Below are positions 9,041 to 17,394 of a stretch of 64,000 nucleotides of DNA, one piece after another. Source of the DNA: Acetobacterium bakii (GTDB lineage: Bacteria > Bacillota > Clostridia > Eubacteriales > Eubacteriaceae); NCBI RefSeq assembly GCF_001263355.1, contig NZ_LGYO01000007.1, forward strand, positions 124,001 to 188,000, written 5' to 3'. The position numbers and the translations under genes are program-made. Below the pieces are notes generated by a model. That model had not been told where the DNA came from. It saw only the letters and a list, made by a program, of their open reading frames with translations, and made no database searches. Each line of letters begins with the position of its first letter. The stretch's first letter is position 1.

Positions 9041-9439
9041 CTATTTTTCTGCCGTGACCACAACGTCTCCGGGGATATACTTGGTCACCAGACCGTTTCT
9101 GGTATAGACGATATAATCAATGAAGGCATCCTGATTTTCATCCACCACCGAGATCGTGGCATCGGCATTGATTTCCTCACCGATGAGCGGCAATAAATCA
9201 TTTTGAACCGGTACCGCATAGCTGCCGGATGATGTAAACTCAATGGCTTTGGCGGTAGCCGCCAGATACACCACCCGGGCACTGGCATAGTCAGCGGTTT
9301 GATTGAAACCCTGAACCAGACCGGTAATAATGATAACCACCGCCCCAAGGATAATTACCACCGCCAGGGCAAAACCTCGGCTGAAGCCTGGGATTTCCTT
9401 TTCGACTGGAGCATATTCATAATTTTTGATAGGGTTCAT
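9041..9439 (-). CDS. Small pseudopilin-like membrane protein without a canonical prepilin signal
   Basis: This 132-residue protein has a hydrophobic helix (GFALAVVIILGAVVIIITGLV, about residues 22-42). The following segment, ARVVYLAATAKAIEFTS, resembles AREVYVAAQAAGTEF in the major pilin encoded at 11.0-11.5 kb. The leader is longer than usual and the +5 Glu after the would-be cleavage Gly is absent. I read it as a diverged pilin paralogue, perhaps a non-cleaved or regulatory pseudopilin. The 23-bp overlap with the upstream ligase-like gene supports co-expression. I do not recognise a named family. Confidence 0.65.
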   Translation of the reverse strand: MNPIKNYEYAPVEKEIPGFSRGFALAVVIILGAVVIIITGLVQGFNQTADYASARVVYLAATAKAIEFTSSGSYAVPVQNDLLPLIGEEINADATISVVDENQDAFIDYIVYTRNGLVTKYIPGDVVVTAEK

Positions 9440-10874
9440 AGGATCCCTCCATGGGTGTTTTTGAAAATGCGATGGCCAGAAAGATTAGGAAATAGGGGTA
9501 AGTATAATACATGGTATTTCCAAATAAAGCGGAAATGAGATAACCGGTACAGGCACCACAAGCGATGATTGTGGCTGGCGAAAGCTCTTTTAAATGCCTC
9601 AATGCTTTCCAAAAGCCAAAACCGAGGGCTAGACTATAAAAAATCAAGGCGGGAATCCCCATACTTGCACCGATTTGGAGAAATTCATTATGCGGACGAT
9701 CCCAGGCTATTCCCATTTCTTCGTAAGCCGTTGCCAGATTGTCCGGTCCGGTGCCAAATAACGGATTTTCTTTGATAATCTGTACAGCCCCCACCCAGAG
9801 TCGCCATCGGCCGGAGCCGGCGCGATTAGCTAAATCATTGCTCTTTTTCTCATCTTCAGTCAGTGTCAACGCCTCAGCTTGTTGCTGGTCCCCATTCGTT
9901 TCGCCTGCAACTTGAACGATATTTTTAACATCCACTGCAAGAACTGCGAAATTCTTTGCCACAGATCCCATTGCGCTATTTACCAGCAGACTGACGCCCA
10001 AAAACAAGACCAACAACAGAAATATACGTTTCACCTTTTCTTTTCGATAAATATACACCACCGTCAGAATGAACAAAGCAGCCAAAACCCCTAAATATGA
10101 TCCAAACGTATTGTTGGCCACCAGTACACCGGCTAAAAGCACAAACCAAAAGCCACTGATAAAAATTCCGATTTTCCGGGTTTCAAAAATAAACAATCCC
10201 CCGGCTGCCATTACCGCTATGGAAAGATAGTATCCGTAATGATTGATGTTGTGAAAAATACCAGCCCAGAGAATAAAGGGTTTGTCGTCATTGACGCCAA
10301 ACTGATACACAACGCTTTTAATGGGAAACCCCAAATATTGAAGGGTCACCACCGCACCCAAAACTACGGCGCTAAAAACAAAGACCCTTATGATTCTGTG
10401 CTTAAGCTGCTCACTATGAATGCTTAGCATACCGGTGAAAATTCCGGCATAAGCCCCCATGGTCAAAAGCCCTTCTTTGCGGTAATAATCTCCGAAAAAA
10501 GATAATTGCATATCCGATGAAAAAAGGGTGGAAAGGATTGCCCAAAACAGCAGGGTTCCTAGAAAAATAAAGTGCAGGTTATTTATTAAACATTCTCTTT
10601 TTGATTCCTTTTGTGATTTTTCACAGGAGCGTTTGTAGGCTAAAAGCATGGTGAAAATAGTAGCAACATACCCAATCTGGAGCACCAATAAGTAAGGATT
10701 AAAAAAAGTGATTTCCAAGTTGAGAAGCAGCAGCATTACCAATGGTGAAACGCAGAAAAAAGCCAACAGATAAAAAAGAATTCCTTCAAAAATGGATTCT
10801 GGGACTTGAGCCAATACCTCGGCTAAGCTTTTGGCATTTCTAAGTTTTTCATAATTGATTACCGGATTTTTCAC
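9417..10874 (-). CDS. O-antigen ligase/Wzy-like membrane protein, candidate pilin glycosyltransferase
   Basis: This protein of about 485 residues has at least ten membrane segments and the O-antigen ligase (Wzy_C, PF04932) signature region. That includes a long extracytoplasmic loop rich in charged residues and the motif WDRPHNEFLQIGASMGIPALI. The GTG at 10874 is preferred because AAAGGAG stands just upstream; a longer frame exists but begins inside a terminator hairpin. Its place between the major pilin and pilin-processing genes suggests a TfpO/PglL-type enzyme transferring glycans to pilin. A role in polysaccharide polymerisation is equally possible from sequence alone. Confidence 0.8.
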   Translation of the reverse strand: MKNPVINYEKLRNAKSLAEVLAQVPESIFEGILFYLLAFFCVSPLVMLLLLNLEITFFNPYLLVLQIGYVATIFTMLLAYKRSCEKSQKESKRECLINNLHFIFLGTLLFWAILSTLFSSDMQLSFFGDYYRKEGLLTMGAYAGIFTGMLSIHSEQLKHRIIRVFVFSAVVLGAVVTLQYLGFPIKSVVYQFGVNDDKPFILWAGIFHNINHYGYYLSIAVMAAGGLFIFETRKIGIFISGFWFVLLAGVLVANNTFGSYLGVLAALFILTVVYIYRKEKVKRIFLLLVLFLGVSLLVNSAMGSVAKNFAVLAVDVKNIVQVAGETNGDQQQAEALTLTEDEKKSNDLANRAGSGRWRLWVGAVQIIKENPLFGTGPDNLATAYEEMGIAWDRPHNEFLQIGASMGIPALIFYSLALGFGFWKALRHLKELSPATIIACGACTGYLISALFGNTMYYTYPYFLIFLAIAFSKTPMEGSYEPYQKL

Positions 10875-10900
10875 CTGATGCTCCTTTATAAGTAAGTTTA

Positions 10901-10960
10901 AAAAAATCTCCCTGTCCGAGCAAACCCAGGGACGGGTTTGCGCCATGGATAGGGAGATTT
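10901..10960 (-). terminator. Intrinsic terminator after the major pilin gene
   Basis: On the minus strand an outer stem AATCTCCCT/AGGGAGATT encloses an inner stem GCAAACCC/GGGTTTGC and is followed by a T-run at 10906-10901. It lies between pilA and the ligase gene, so it probably limits transcription of downstream genes relative to pilin. Confidence 0.75.
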
Positions 10961-10966
10961 GAGGTT

Positions 10967-10987
10967 CACCCTATGGCGCATAGGGTG
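10967..10987 (-). other. Perfect hairpin in the pilA 3' region
   Basis: CACCCTATG and CATAGGGTG pair around a 3-base loop immediately before the terminator. Part of it (the GCGCCATAGGG segment) could also pair with the CCCTATCCATGGCGC segment of the terminator, so an alternative fold is possible. Confidence 0.5.
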
Positions 10988-11006
10988 TAAAATTAATTTT
11001 TATAAA

Positions 11007-11480
11007 CTAGCTAATAACTTCTACTGTACCGCCAGCATTAAGTTTTAACTGATGACCTTCTTTAATGAATGTTAAAGAATCTACTTTTCCATCAGTTATT
11101 TTAACCGTCCAAAAAGCATTATCAGCACCTGTTGCGGCAGCACCTGTTGCGGCAGCACCCGTGCTAACAGCAGTCAAATCATTTTTTAAATACTTTCGCA
11201 TTTGCTTTGTTGCAACGTCAACATTTGCAGCTGTTGCTAGTGTAGCTGAGTTTATTAACTCTGAATTTGTACCCAAAGAAAATTCAGTACCCGCAGCTTG
11301 CGCCGCTACATATACCTCACGCGCTTGCGCAATTAAAGCTTTTGATTTTGCATCGCTCACAAATCCCAACATCGTAGGAATAGTAAACGCTGCTAAAATA
11401 GCTAAAATAACAAGAACTACAATAATTTCTACTAACGTAAAACCTTTTGTTTTTTTACGCATTTTGTTAATAAATTTCAT
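11007..11480 (-). CDS. pilA: Major type IV pilin
   Basis: This 157-residue pilin has leader MKFINKMRKKTKG, then FTLVEIIVVLVILAILAAFTIP with Phe at +1 and Glu at +5, the classic substrate of prepilin peptidase. The start at 11480 is chosen because GAGGAG lies 7-8 bases upstream. A longer frame reaching 11549 lacks a ribosome site. The surface domain has a short repeat TGAAA TGAAA TGADN encoded by two perfect 15-bp DNA repeats at 11125-11154. The gene has its own promoter, riboswitch and terminators and is therefore likely expressed far more strongly than the assembly genes, as expected for the fibre subunit. Confidence 0.93.
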   Translation of the reverse strand: MKFINKMRKKTKGFTLVEIIVVLVILAILAAFTIPTMLGFVSDAKSKALIAQAREVYVAAQAAGTEFSLGTNSELINSATLATAANVDVATKQMRKYLKNDLTAVSTGAAATGAAATGADNAFWTVKITDGKVDSLTFIKEGHQLKLNAGGTVEVIS

Positions 11481-11627
11481 AAATTTCTCCTCTTTCTTTA
11501 TTTTTGTCTCTATATCATCACCTGCGCCACAAGGTGAAGCATAAACCATTCTTTAGCTTTTTTAAGCTTTTACAATTGTTTTTGCATTCATTTCAACCTT
11601 ATTTCTTAACAATGCAGCTTTTTCATT

Positions 11628-11654
11628 AAAAAAAGCCACACCTTATTGTGTGGC
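11628..11654 (-). terminator. Riboswitch-linked intrinsic terminator upstream of pilA
   Basis: GCCACAC-AATAAG-GTGTGGC is followed by seven T residues on the minus strand, about 150 bases before the pilA start. Its 5' arm begins inside the 3' strand of the aptamer (TTGCC), so aptamer folding and terminator formation compete. A ligand-on switch is the simpler reading. Confidence 0.85.
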
Positions 11655-11740
11655 AACTGGCTGTCTTATCCCGGTTTCCACCTTGAACTTAGACCCTGTA
11701 GTTTTGCGTCACAGGTTTTCGCCTGATTTGCTATTTGCTC
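11651..11740 (-). promoter_or_regulatory. GEMM-I cyclic dinucleotide riboswitch controlling pilA
   Basis: Read on the minus strand, the segment shows the GEMM-I core in order: GCAAATC, a GAAA tetraloop hairpin (CAGGCGAAAACCTG), the highly conserved TGACGCAAAAC, CAGGGTCTAAG, and a distal CAGCCAGTTGCC. Class I c-di-GMP aptamers normally read GGCAAA at the first element. Here it is AGCAAA, placing A at the ligand-contacting position known as 20 in the Vc2 structure. The opposing C (position 92) is kept. A20 is the hallmark of GEMM-Ib aptamers that bind 3',3'-cGAMP. The aptamer starts within a few bases of the predicted transcription start. Confidence 0.85.
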
Positions 11741-11744
11741 CTTA

Positions 11745-11773
11745 ATTTTAATTGTTTCTCAATTAAAAGTCAA
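11745..11773 (-). promoter_or_regulatory. Sigma-70-type promoter of pilA
   Basis: TTGACT (11773-11768) and TAAAAT (11750-11745) are separated by exactly 17 bases on the minus strand. The predicted start, near 11739, is where the riboswitch aptamer begins. Confidence 0.75.
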
Positions 11774-11939
11774 GTTAATAATCAGATAACTTTATGGGCA
11801 ATTCCTGATAATTTGAATTTATATGAGACGCCATTTTAATGTTTCGATTATTTTTCAACTATTGATATCAATACACCTCTTTGTTTTTTGCAAACCTATA
11901 TTACTCCTTCGATTTGTAATAATCATTCCGCAGAAAATA

Positions 11940-12240
11940 TATGCGTCCCAACGAACCGGAAATAACGTCCGTTTTAATCAGACGTAGGTTCAATACAAGG
12001 GGCGGGTAGTACCCGCCCGAGGCGTTAAGGTCACATTGTACGTGTGCGTAGCAACACCGACGTCCATGGCGGTGGCATGGGTTGGGTTGGGTTATTTCCC
12101 GTAAACGGTGGGTGTATTGCCCTGGGGTGCGGGTGATTTGCATGCGTTCGATGGTTACCCGGGGACGGTTAGGTGTGTTACCCGAGGTTGCGGGCGATTA
12201 ATAATCGCCCCTACGGGCAGTCCCATAAGTTGCTATTTAT
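11940..12240. repeat. GC-rich palindromic intergenic block
   Basis: Between pilA regulation and pilT lies about 300 bp of noticeably GC-rich, non-coding sequence with short palindromes. Examples are GGCGGGT/ACCCGCC at 12001-12017 and GGGCGATTA/TAATCGCCC at 12192-12210. It also has repeated GGTTACCCG-like and GGTTGGGT motifs. The short frame across it has no ribosome site and looks spurious. It resembles decayed repeat elements common between Firmicutes operons. I cannot name the family. Confidence 0.45.
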
Positions 12241-12260
12241 GCAATTTGTAGGAAAAGTTT

Positions 12261-13316
12261 TTAGCGTTCGAAGTATTGACCAAACTCCTGGCGGTCGCTG
12301 GCCCATTCCAGGGCGGTGTCGTAGGCGATTTTATGGTCTCTGACGAGCTGGGCGAGGTGGGCGTTGAGGGTGTTCATGCCATCTCGGCCGCCGGTTTGCA
12401 TGACTGAGGCCAGCTGGTGGGTTTTGCTTTCGCGGATGAGGTTAAGCACGGCATCGGTGCCGATGAGGACTTCCAGGGCGGCCATGCGGCCGCTGCCGTC
12501 GGCCAGGGGGACGAGCTGCTGGGTGACGACACCTTTTAAAATACTGGCGAGCTGGGTGCGGATCTGCTGCTGGCCGTGGGGTGGGAATACGTCGATGATG
12601 CGGTCGATGGTGTTGGCGGCGCCAATGGTGTGGAGGGTGGACAGGACCAAATGCCCGGTTTCGGCGGCGGTTACCGCGGCGGAAATGGTTTCGTAGTCGC
12701 GCATTTCCCCAACCAGGATCACATCCGGATCCTCCCGGAGTGAGGACCGCAGGGCCGAGGCAAAAGAGGCCACATCGACGCCCACTTCCCGCTGATGAAC
12801 GATCCCTTTTTTGTGCTCGTGCTTATACTCGACAGGATCTTCGATGGTGAGGATATGGGAAGCGCGGTTGGTATTAATGTAGTCGATCATCGAGGCCAGG
12901 GTAGTGGACTTGCCGCTGCCGGTGGGGCCGGTGATGAGGATCAGGCCCCGGGGTTCGTCGGCCAGCTTTCTAATCACCGGCGGCAATTTTAAATCCGCAA
13001 AGCTGGGAATGGTATCATTGAGGAGCCGGATGGCGGCGGCGTAGCTGCCCTGCTGGCGGTAGACATTGACCCGCTGGCGTAAACCTTCGGGGGTGACGTG
13101 ACAGAAATCCACGTCTTCATTGGCCAGGAGTTTTTCCTTTTGAGGGAGATCCAGCATCCCTAGAATCCAGGCTTCGGTTTCTTGGGGGTTGTGTTCAAAA
13201 TTACTTTGAAACAGTTTTCCATTTTTTCTGAACACCGGCGGCAATTCTCTTGTCAGGTGTATGTCCGAGCAGTCGTTCTGTCTGCCGTAATTGACTAAAT
13301 CCAGTAAGCTTGTCAT
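12261..13316 (-). CDS. pilT: Twitching motility retraction ATPase PilT
   Basis: At 351 residues this has typical PilT length. Walker A GPTGSGKST lies at about residues 129-137, then the Asp box (IEDPVEYKHEHKKG), Walker B region (SLREDPDVILVGEMRD) and His box (TAAETGHLVLSTLHT). These residues define the type II secretion/retraction ATPase family. The short N-terminal domain and absence of the tetracysteine motif separate it from the PilB next door. It would depolymerise pili for twitching and DNA uptake. It starts 10 bp after pilB. Confidence 0.95.
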   Translation of the reverse strand: MTSLLDLVNYGRQNDCSDIHLTRELPPVFRKNGKLFQSNFEHNPQETEAWILGMLDLPQKEKLLANEDVDFCHVTPEGLRQRVNVYRQQGSYAAAIRLLNDTIPSFADLKLPPVIRKLADEPRGLILITGPTGSGKSTTLASMIDYINTNRASHILTIEDPVEYKHEHKKGIVHQREVGVDVASFASALRSSLREDPDVILVGEMRDYETISAAVTAAETGHLVLSTLHTIGAANTIDRIIDVFPPHGQQQIRTQLASILKGVVTQQLVPLADGSGRMAALEVLIGTDAVLNLIRESKTHQLASVMQTGGRDGMNTLNAHLAQLVRDHKIAYDTALEWASDRQEFGQYFER

Positions 13317-13326
13317 GTTTGCCTCC

Positions 13327-15006
13327 CTAATCCACGTAATATGATAGTTTCAAAAATTCTTCCATGGAGGTAACCCCATCCCTTGTCAGGTTGGCCACGC
13401 TGATTCGCAGCGGGATCACCCGCTGGGTTTCTTCCACATAGGTATAGATGTCTTCCACCGGTTCTTTTCTAGAAATCATGGTTCTGATTTTCTTGTCGAT
13501 AGCGAGGATTTCATGAATGGCAATTCGGCCTTTGTAACCGGTATTATTGCACATATGACAGCCTCTGCCCCGGTAAAGGGTATGGATCCCTTCACCCAGA
13601 AGCTGCTTTTCAACCTCGCTGGGTTCGTAGGATTCTTTGCAGTTGGTGCATATTTTTTTGACCAGCCGCTGGGCCACCACCCCGGTCAGGGAGTTGGCCA
13701 CCATATAGGGTTCCACCTCCATATCCTCTAAACGGACAATGGCGGATACCGCATCATTGGTATGAAGGGTGGATAGCACCAGATGGCCGGTGATGGCGGA
13801 ACGCACCACAATCGAGGCAGTTTCCCGGTCTCTGGTTTCGCCAACCATGATAACATCGGGATCCTGGCGCAGAATCGACCGGAGTCCGGATTCAAAGCTC
13901 AGCCCGGCCAGATTATTCACCTGGGTCTGGTTGATGCCTGAGAGATTACGTTCCACCGGATCCTCAATGGTGGCAATGTTGACGGCTTTTTTGGCCAGCA
14001 TTTCCAGCACCATGTATAGGGTCGTGGTTTTGCCGCTGCCGGTGGGGCCGGTGATATAAACCACGCCATGGGGACTCTGGAGGATATTCATCATTTTAGT
14101 GTAATCGTCCGTGTTCATCCCAAATTGTCCGGCATGATCCAGGGCGGTGTTCATGCTCAGGAACCGCAGCACCATTTTTTCGCCGTAAACGGTGGGAATG
14201 CTGGAACTTCGGACGTTCATTTCGACGCCGTCGATGCGAACCCGGAAATGGCCATCCTGGGGCACCCGACGCTCGGCAATATCGAGATTGGACAGTATCT
14301 TAATCCGGGCGATCAGGGATTGATGAAGGGTTGGCGACAGGGCCAGATAATCCACAATCAGCCCGTCAATACGCATGCGCACCGTGGTTTCTTTCTCGAA
14401 AGGTTCAATATGGATGTCGCTGGCACCGGCACTGTGGCCTTTTAACAGCACTGAGTTCACCAGATTTACAATCGGAGCATCGCCTTCGTTGGTGATGATG
14501 TCTTCCACAAAGGAAATGCTGCTGCCGTGGACCGCCTCATTAGCCAGGGACGCGGCTTTGCGGGCTTCAATTTCGGTGTAAGCTTCATGGATTGCCGCCA
14601 TGATATCTTCTTTTCCGGCCAGCACGATATCGATGGGCATGTTGGTAATCAGCCGGATGTCCTCGATGGCATAGAAATCCAGGGGATCATTAACCGCCAC
14701 CAATAAGCGATCGTTTTCCTGGCTGATGGGAATGAGGTTGTATTTTACAGCGATGCTCTGGGGAATTTTCCCGGCGGCGTCAAAATCTACAACCGTATCC
14801 CGCAGATCGATGACCGCCACATTCAGGCGTTTGGACAGCGCCTCAAGCAGCTGAGGTTCTGAAACGTAACCGTAATCAACCAGGATCGCACCAAGACGTT
14901 TTCGCTTATCGATTTTTTGATAGGCCAACGCCTCCTGCAGATGCTCTTCGGTTATAAAGCCTGCCGCTTTGAGGATATCGCCGATTCGAATGTTTTTTGT
15001 TTCCAT
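13327..15006 (-). CDS. pilB: Type IV pilus assembly ATPase PilB
   Basis: This 559-residue protein has the GspE/PilB order: an N-terminal MshEN-like domain (residues 1-150), then the ATPase domain with Walker A GPTGSGKTTT near residue 320, an Asp box (TIEDPVERNLSG), Walker B (LRQDPDVIMVGETRD) and His box (SAITGHLVLSTLHT). The PilB-type zinc tetracysteine follows (CTNC near 450, CHMC near 480). MshEN domains in some homologues bind c-di-GMP, which would fit the neighbouring EAL protein and riboswitch; binding here is not proven. It is followed closely by pilT. Confidence 0.95.
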   Translation of the reverse strand: METKNIRIGDILKAAGFITEEHLQEALAYQKIDKRKRLGAILVDYGYVSEPQLLEALSKRLNVAVIDLRDTVVDFDAAGKIPQSIAVKYNLIPISQENDRLLVAVNDPLDFYAIEDIRLITNMPIDIVLAGKEDIMAAIHEAYTEIEARKAASLANEAVHGSSISFVEDIITNEGDAPIVNLVNSVLLKGHSAGASDIHIEPFEKETTVRMRIDGLIVDYLALSPTLHQSLIARIKILSNLDIAERRVPQDGHFRVRIDGVEMNVRSSSIPTVYGEKMVLRFLSMNTALDHAGQFGMNTDDYTKMMNILQSPHGVVYITGPTGSGKTTTLYMVLEMLAKKAVNIATIEDPVERNLSGINQTQVNNLAGLSFESGLRSILRQDPDVIMVGETRDRETASIVVRSAITGHLVLSTLHTNDAVSAIVRLEDMEVEPYMVANSLTGVVAQRLVKKICTNCKESYEPSEVEKQLLGEGIHTLYRGRGCHMCNNTGYKGRIAIHEILAIDKKIRTMISRKEPVEDIYTYVEETQRVIPLRISVANLTRDGVTSMEEFLKLSYYVD

Positions 15007-15044
15007 TATTTCCCTCTTTCACAGATCCAAAGTATTTATACTTA

Positions 15045-17261
15045 TCAAAATTTCTTTTCAAACTCATCTAGGGGCACAGGTTTTCCAAAGTAGTAGCCTT
15101 GGATCACATCACAGTTCAGCGCTCTTAAAATATCGACCTCTTCTTTTTTTTCAATGCCCTCGGCGACAACGGTCATGCCCAATTTTTTAATGAGATCAAT
15201 GATGGCTTTTACCACCACGTAATCCCGTTTATTTTCGAGACTATCGCGAAAGAAGCCTTTATCCATTTTAATGGTGTCCAGGGGCAGGGTTCCCAATAAA
15301 TTAATGGAGGAGTAGCCTGAGCCAAAGTCATCCATGGACATTTTAAAACCATAATCCCGAAAGGCTTTCCCCACTTCGATGATGCGTTCGATATCTTCAA
15401 AGATACTGGATTCGGTTAATTCAAACTCCAGGTTTTTCCGGTTAATTTGGTAGCGGTCAGTTATTTTAAGGACATCGGGGATAAAGCTGGCCTGTTTGAG
15501 ATTCTTTCGGGAAATATTCACCGAGATCACCCTTTCCGGAAAATCTTTTTCTTCCCAGCGTTTAAGCACCTTGCATACTTCTTCGATCATAAACATATCC
15601 AGCTTTTTGATAAATCCACTTTGTTCGAAGATCGGAATAAAATCGTCAGGCTTGATCAACCCTTTTTGAGGATCATTCCAGCGAACCAGTGCTTCCGCAC
15701 CGCAATATTGATTTAAATGCAGGTTGTATTTGGGCTGGAGATACATTTCAAATTCATTCTTTACCAGAGCGTATTCCATCCGGTTAACGATTTCTTTTTC
15801 CTGGAAAATAGTTTTTCGGAATTCTTCTGAATAAATGAACCAGGACATACCCTCTTCATTTTTAGCGGCAATTCTGGCCAGGTTTGCTTTTTCACGCATT
15901 TTTTCCAGTTTTTCGGATTTATCCTTTATTTTGTAAATTCCAAAACAGCACTTAAGCTTTACTTTAATCCCCAGCTCGGATTTATCCACATCCAGGATTC
16001 GATTAAATCCTCTGATCCGTTTGATTATTCCTTGATCTCCTGTGGTTTTGGTTAATATCACAAAATTATCCCCGGATACCCGGCCACAGGTTTCGTCCTT
16101 TCCCATATTGGTTTTAAGAATTTTCATGATGTGACGCAGTACTGTATCGCCTACCTCATGGCCATAATCTTCATTAATAAATCGAAAGCTGGCGATATCT
16201 AAAAGGATGATGGCATAGTCTTTTTCCGGTGCGGCATTTAATATTTTATGGGTATCCATCGTGAATTTCCGCCAGTTGTTGCCACCGGTTACCTCGTCGG
16301 TATAGGCGATTTTTTCCAGTTCTCTTTTGGAACGGTTGAGAAAAAAGAAAATACTGAGGAATAACAGGCTAATCACAGTTAAAGCAATGGCGATGAGTAA
16401 TAACGAATACCGGGAAATCTTTGTGGCCTGATCGCTGATAACCCCGGAGGGCACAACGGTCATCATATACCAATCATTGATGCCCAGAGGCCGGTAGATG
16501 GTATAACGGTCCAAATTGTTGTAGAAACTGGCAAAGCTGCCACTTTCCCCAAGATTCATTTTATGGGCAATGGTTTCCAGGTCGTCACCCTGAAAGAATG
16601 TAGCATCTTTTAAAACATCAAACATATTATCAAAGGCACCGACACTGTTGGAATGAAGCGATGCAATCACCGCATCGCCGTTGGCTTTGACAATATAGGA
16701 ATAGCCCTGATCATCAAAAGTGTTGACTTCCAGATATTCTTTTAGACTTTCGGTTTCCACTGATGCCAGTAGCACGGCCGTCAATTCATTGCCATTATAG
16801 ATCGGTGTTGCATAGATATTTATTGTTAGACCTGCATAGTCATCGATGGTATCCGAAACCACTGATTTCCCGGTTAAAGCCTCCTTAAAATAGGATCGTT
16901 CTCTTATATCAAGGATGGATCCATCTGAGGTGAGCAAGTTTCCATTAAGCATTGCAATGCCCATGTGGATATCGTCGTCGCTTTCTACCCGGTTTTGAAT
17001 GAACGCCAGCATCTCTTTTTGATCAAAATTGCCATGGATTTCAATGAGTTTGGCCACGGCCTCCAGACTCTCCAGTTTATTACCCACCTTTGTTTCAACC
17101 AGCTTCGCTCCCTGTTCGGAGACTTCGGAAAGGTACAAAAGAGTTGCCGTCTTTAGTTCATGGTTGATCATGGTGATGTACTGGTAACTCAAAGCAAAGA
17201 ATAGCATAACAATAAAAATTACGATCATGCCGGGTTTTATGAATTTGAGCTTTGCTTTCAT
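15045..17261 (-). CDS. Membrane sensor protein with dCache, degenerate GGDEF and EAL domains
   Basis: This 738-residue protein has a membrane helix at about residues 12-34, an extracytoplasmic Cache-like sensor to about residue 280, and a second helix at about 286-308. A cytoplasmic GGDEF and a C-terminal EAL domain follow. The GGDEF active-site motif reads SGDNF, so cyclase activity is unlikely. The EAL domain keeps EALVRW, FELTES, DDFGSGYSS, KMDKGF, EGIEKKEE and QGYYF, consistent with an active c-di-GMP phosphodiesterase. It lies 38 bp upstream of pilB in the same direction. I infer an environmental sensor that lowers c-di-GMP to control the pilus. Confidence 0.9.
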   Translation of the reverse strand: MKAKLKFIKPGMIVIFIVMLFFALSYQYITMINHELKTATLLYLSEVSEQGAKLVETKVGNKLESLEAVAKLIEIHGNFDQKEMLAFIQNRVESDDDIHMGIAMLNGNLLTSDGSILDIRERSYFKEALTGKSVVSDTIDDYAGLTINIYATPIYNGNELTAVLLASVETESLKEYLEVNTFDDQGYSYIVKANGDAVIASLHSNSVGAFDNMFDVLKDATFFQGDDLETIAHKMNLGESGSFASFYNNLDRYTIYRPLGINDWYMMTVVPSGVISDQATKISRYSLLLIAIALTVISLLFLSIFFFLNRSKRELEKIAYTDEVTGGNNWRKFTMDTHKILNAAPEKDYAIILLDIASFRFINEDYGHEVGDTVLRHIMKILKTNMGKDETCGRVSGDNFVILTKTTGDQGIIKRIRGFNRILDVDKSELGIKVKLKCCFGIYKIKDKSEKLEKMREKANLARIAAKNEEGMSWFIYSEEFRKTIFQEKEIVNRMEYALVKNEFEMYLQPKYNLHLNQYCGAEALVRWNDPQKGLIKPDDFIPIFEQSGFIKKLDMFMIEEVCKVLKRWEEKDFPERVISVNISRKNLKQASFIPDVLKITDRYQINRKNLEFELTESSIFEDIERIIEVGKAFRDYGFKMSMDDFGSGYSSINLLGTLPLDTIKMDKGFFRDSLENKRDYVVVKAIIDLIKKLGMTVVAEGIEKKEEVDILRALNCDVIQGYYFGKPVPLDEFEKKF

Positions 17262-17340
17262 CTGTTATCCTTTCTAATGCCGGGTCTTTTTCGGGGAATT
17301 GCTTTGTCTTGCTGCCAGTCCGTATTATTCTACCAAAACA

Positions 17341-17376
17341 AAAGAACTTATTCAATGTAAATTGAATAAGTTCTTT
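17341..17376 (-). terminator. Perfect 16-bp inverted repeat, probable terminator of the car operon
   Basis: AAAGAACTTATTCAAT pairs perfectly with ATTGAATAAGTTCTTT around a 4-base loop. On the minus strand the downstream arm is followed by TTGTTTT, a modest T-rich tail. It lies about 270 bp past the carB stop and just before the EAL-protein gene. Confidence 0.55.
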
Positions 17377-17394
17377 GATTTTATCGACATAACC

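Noticed and set aside
11901-12143. 80-codon minus-strand frame in the GC-rich block
   Set aside because: No ribosome site and it lies across palindromic repeats.
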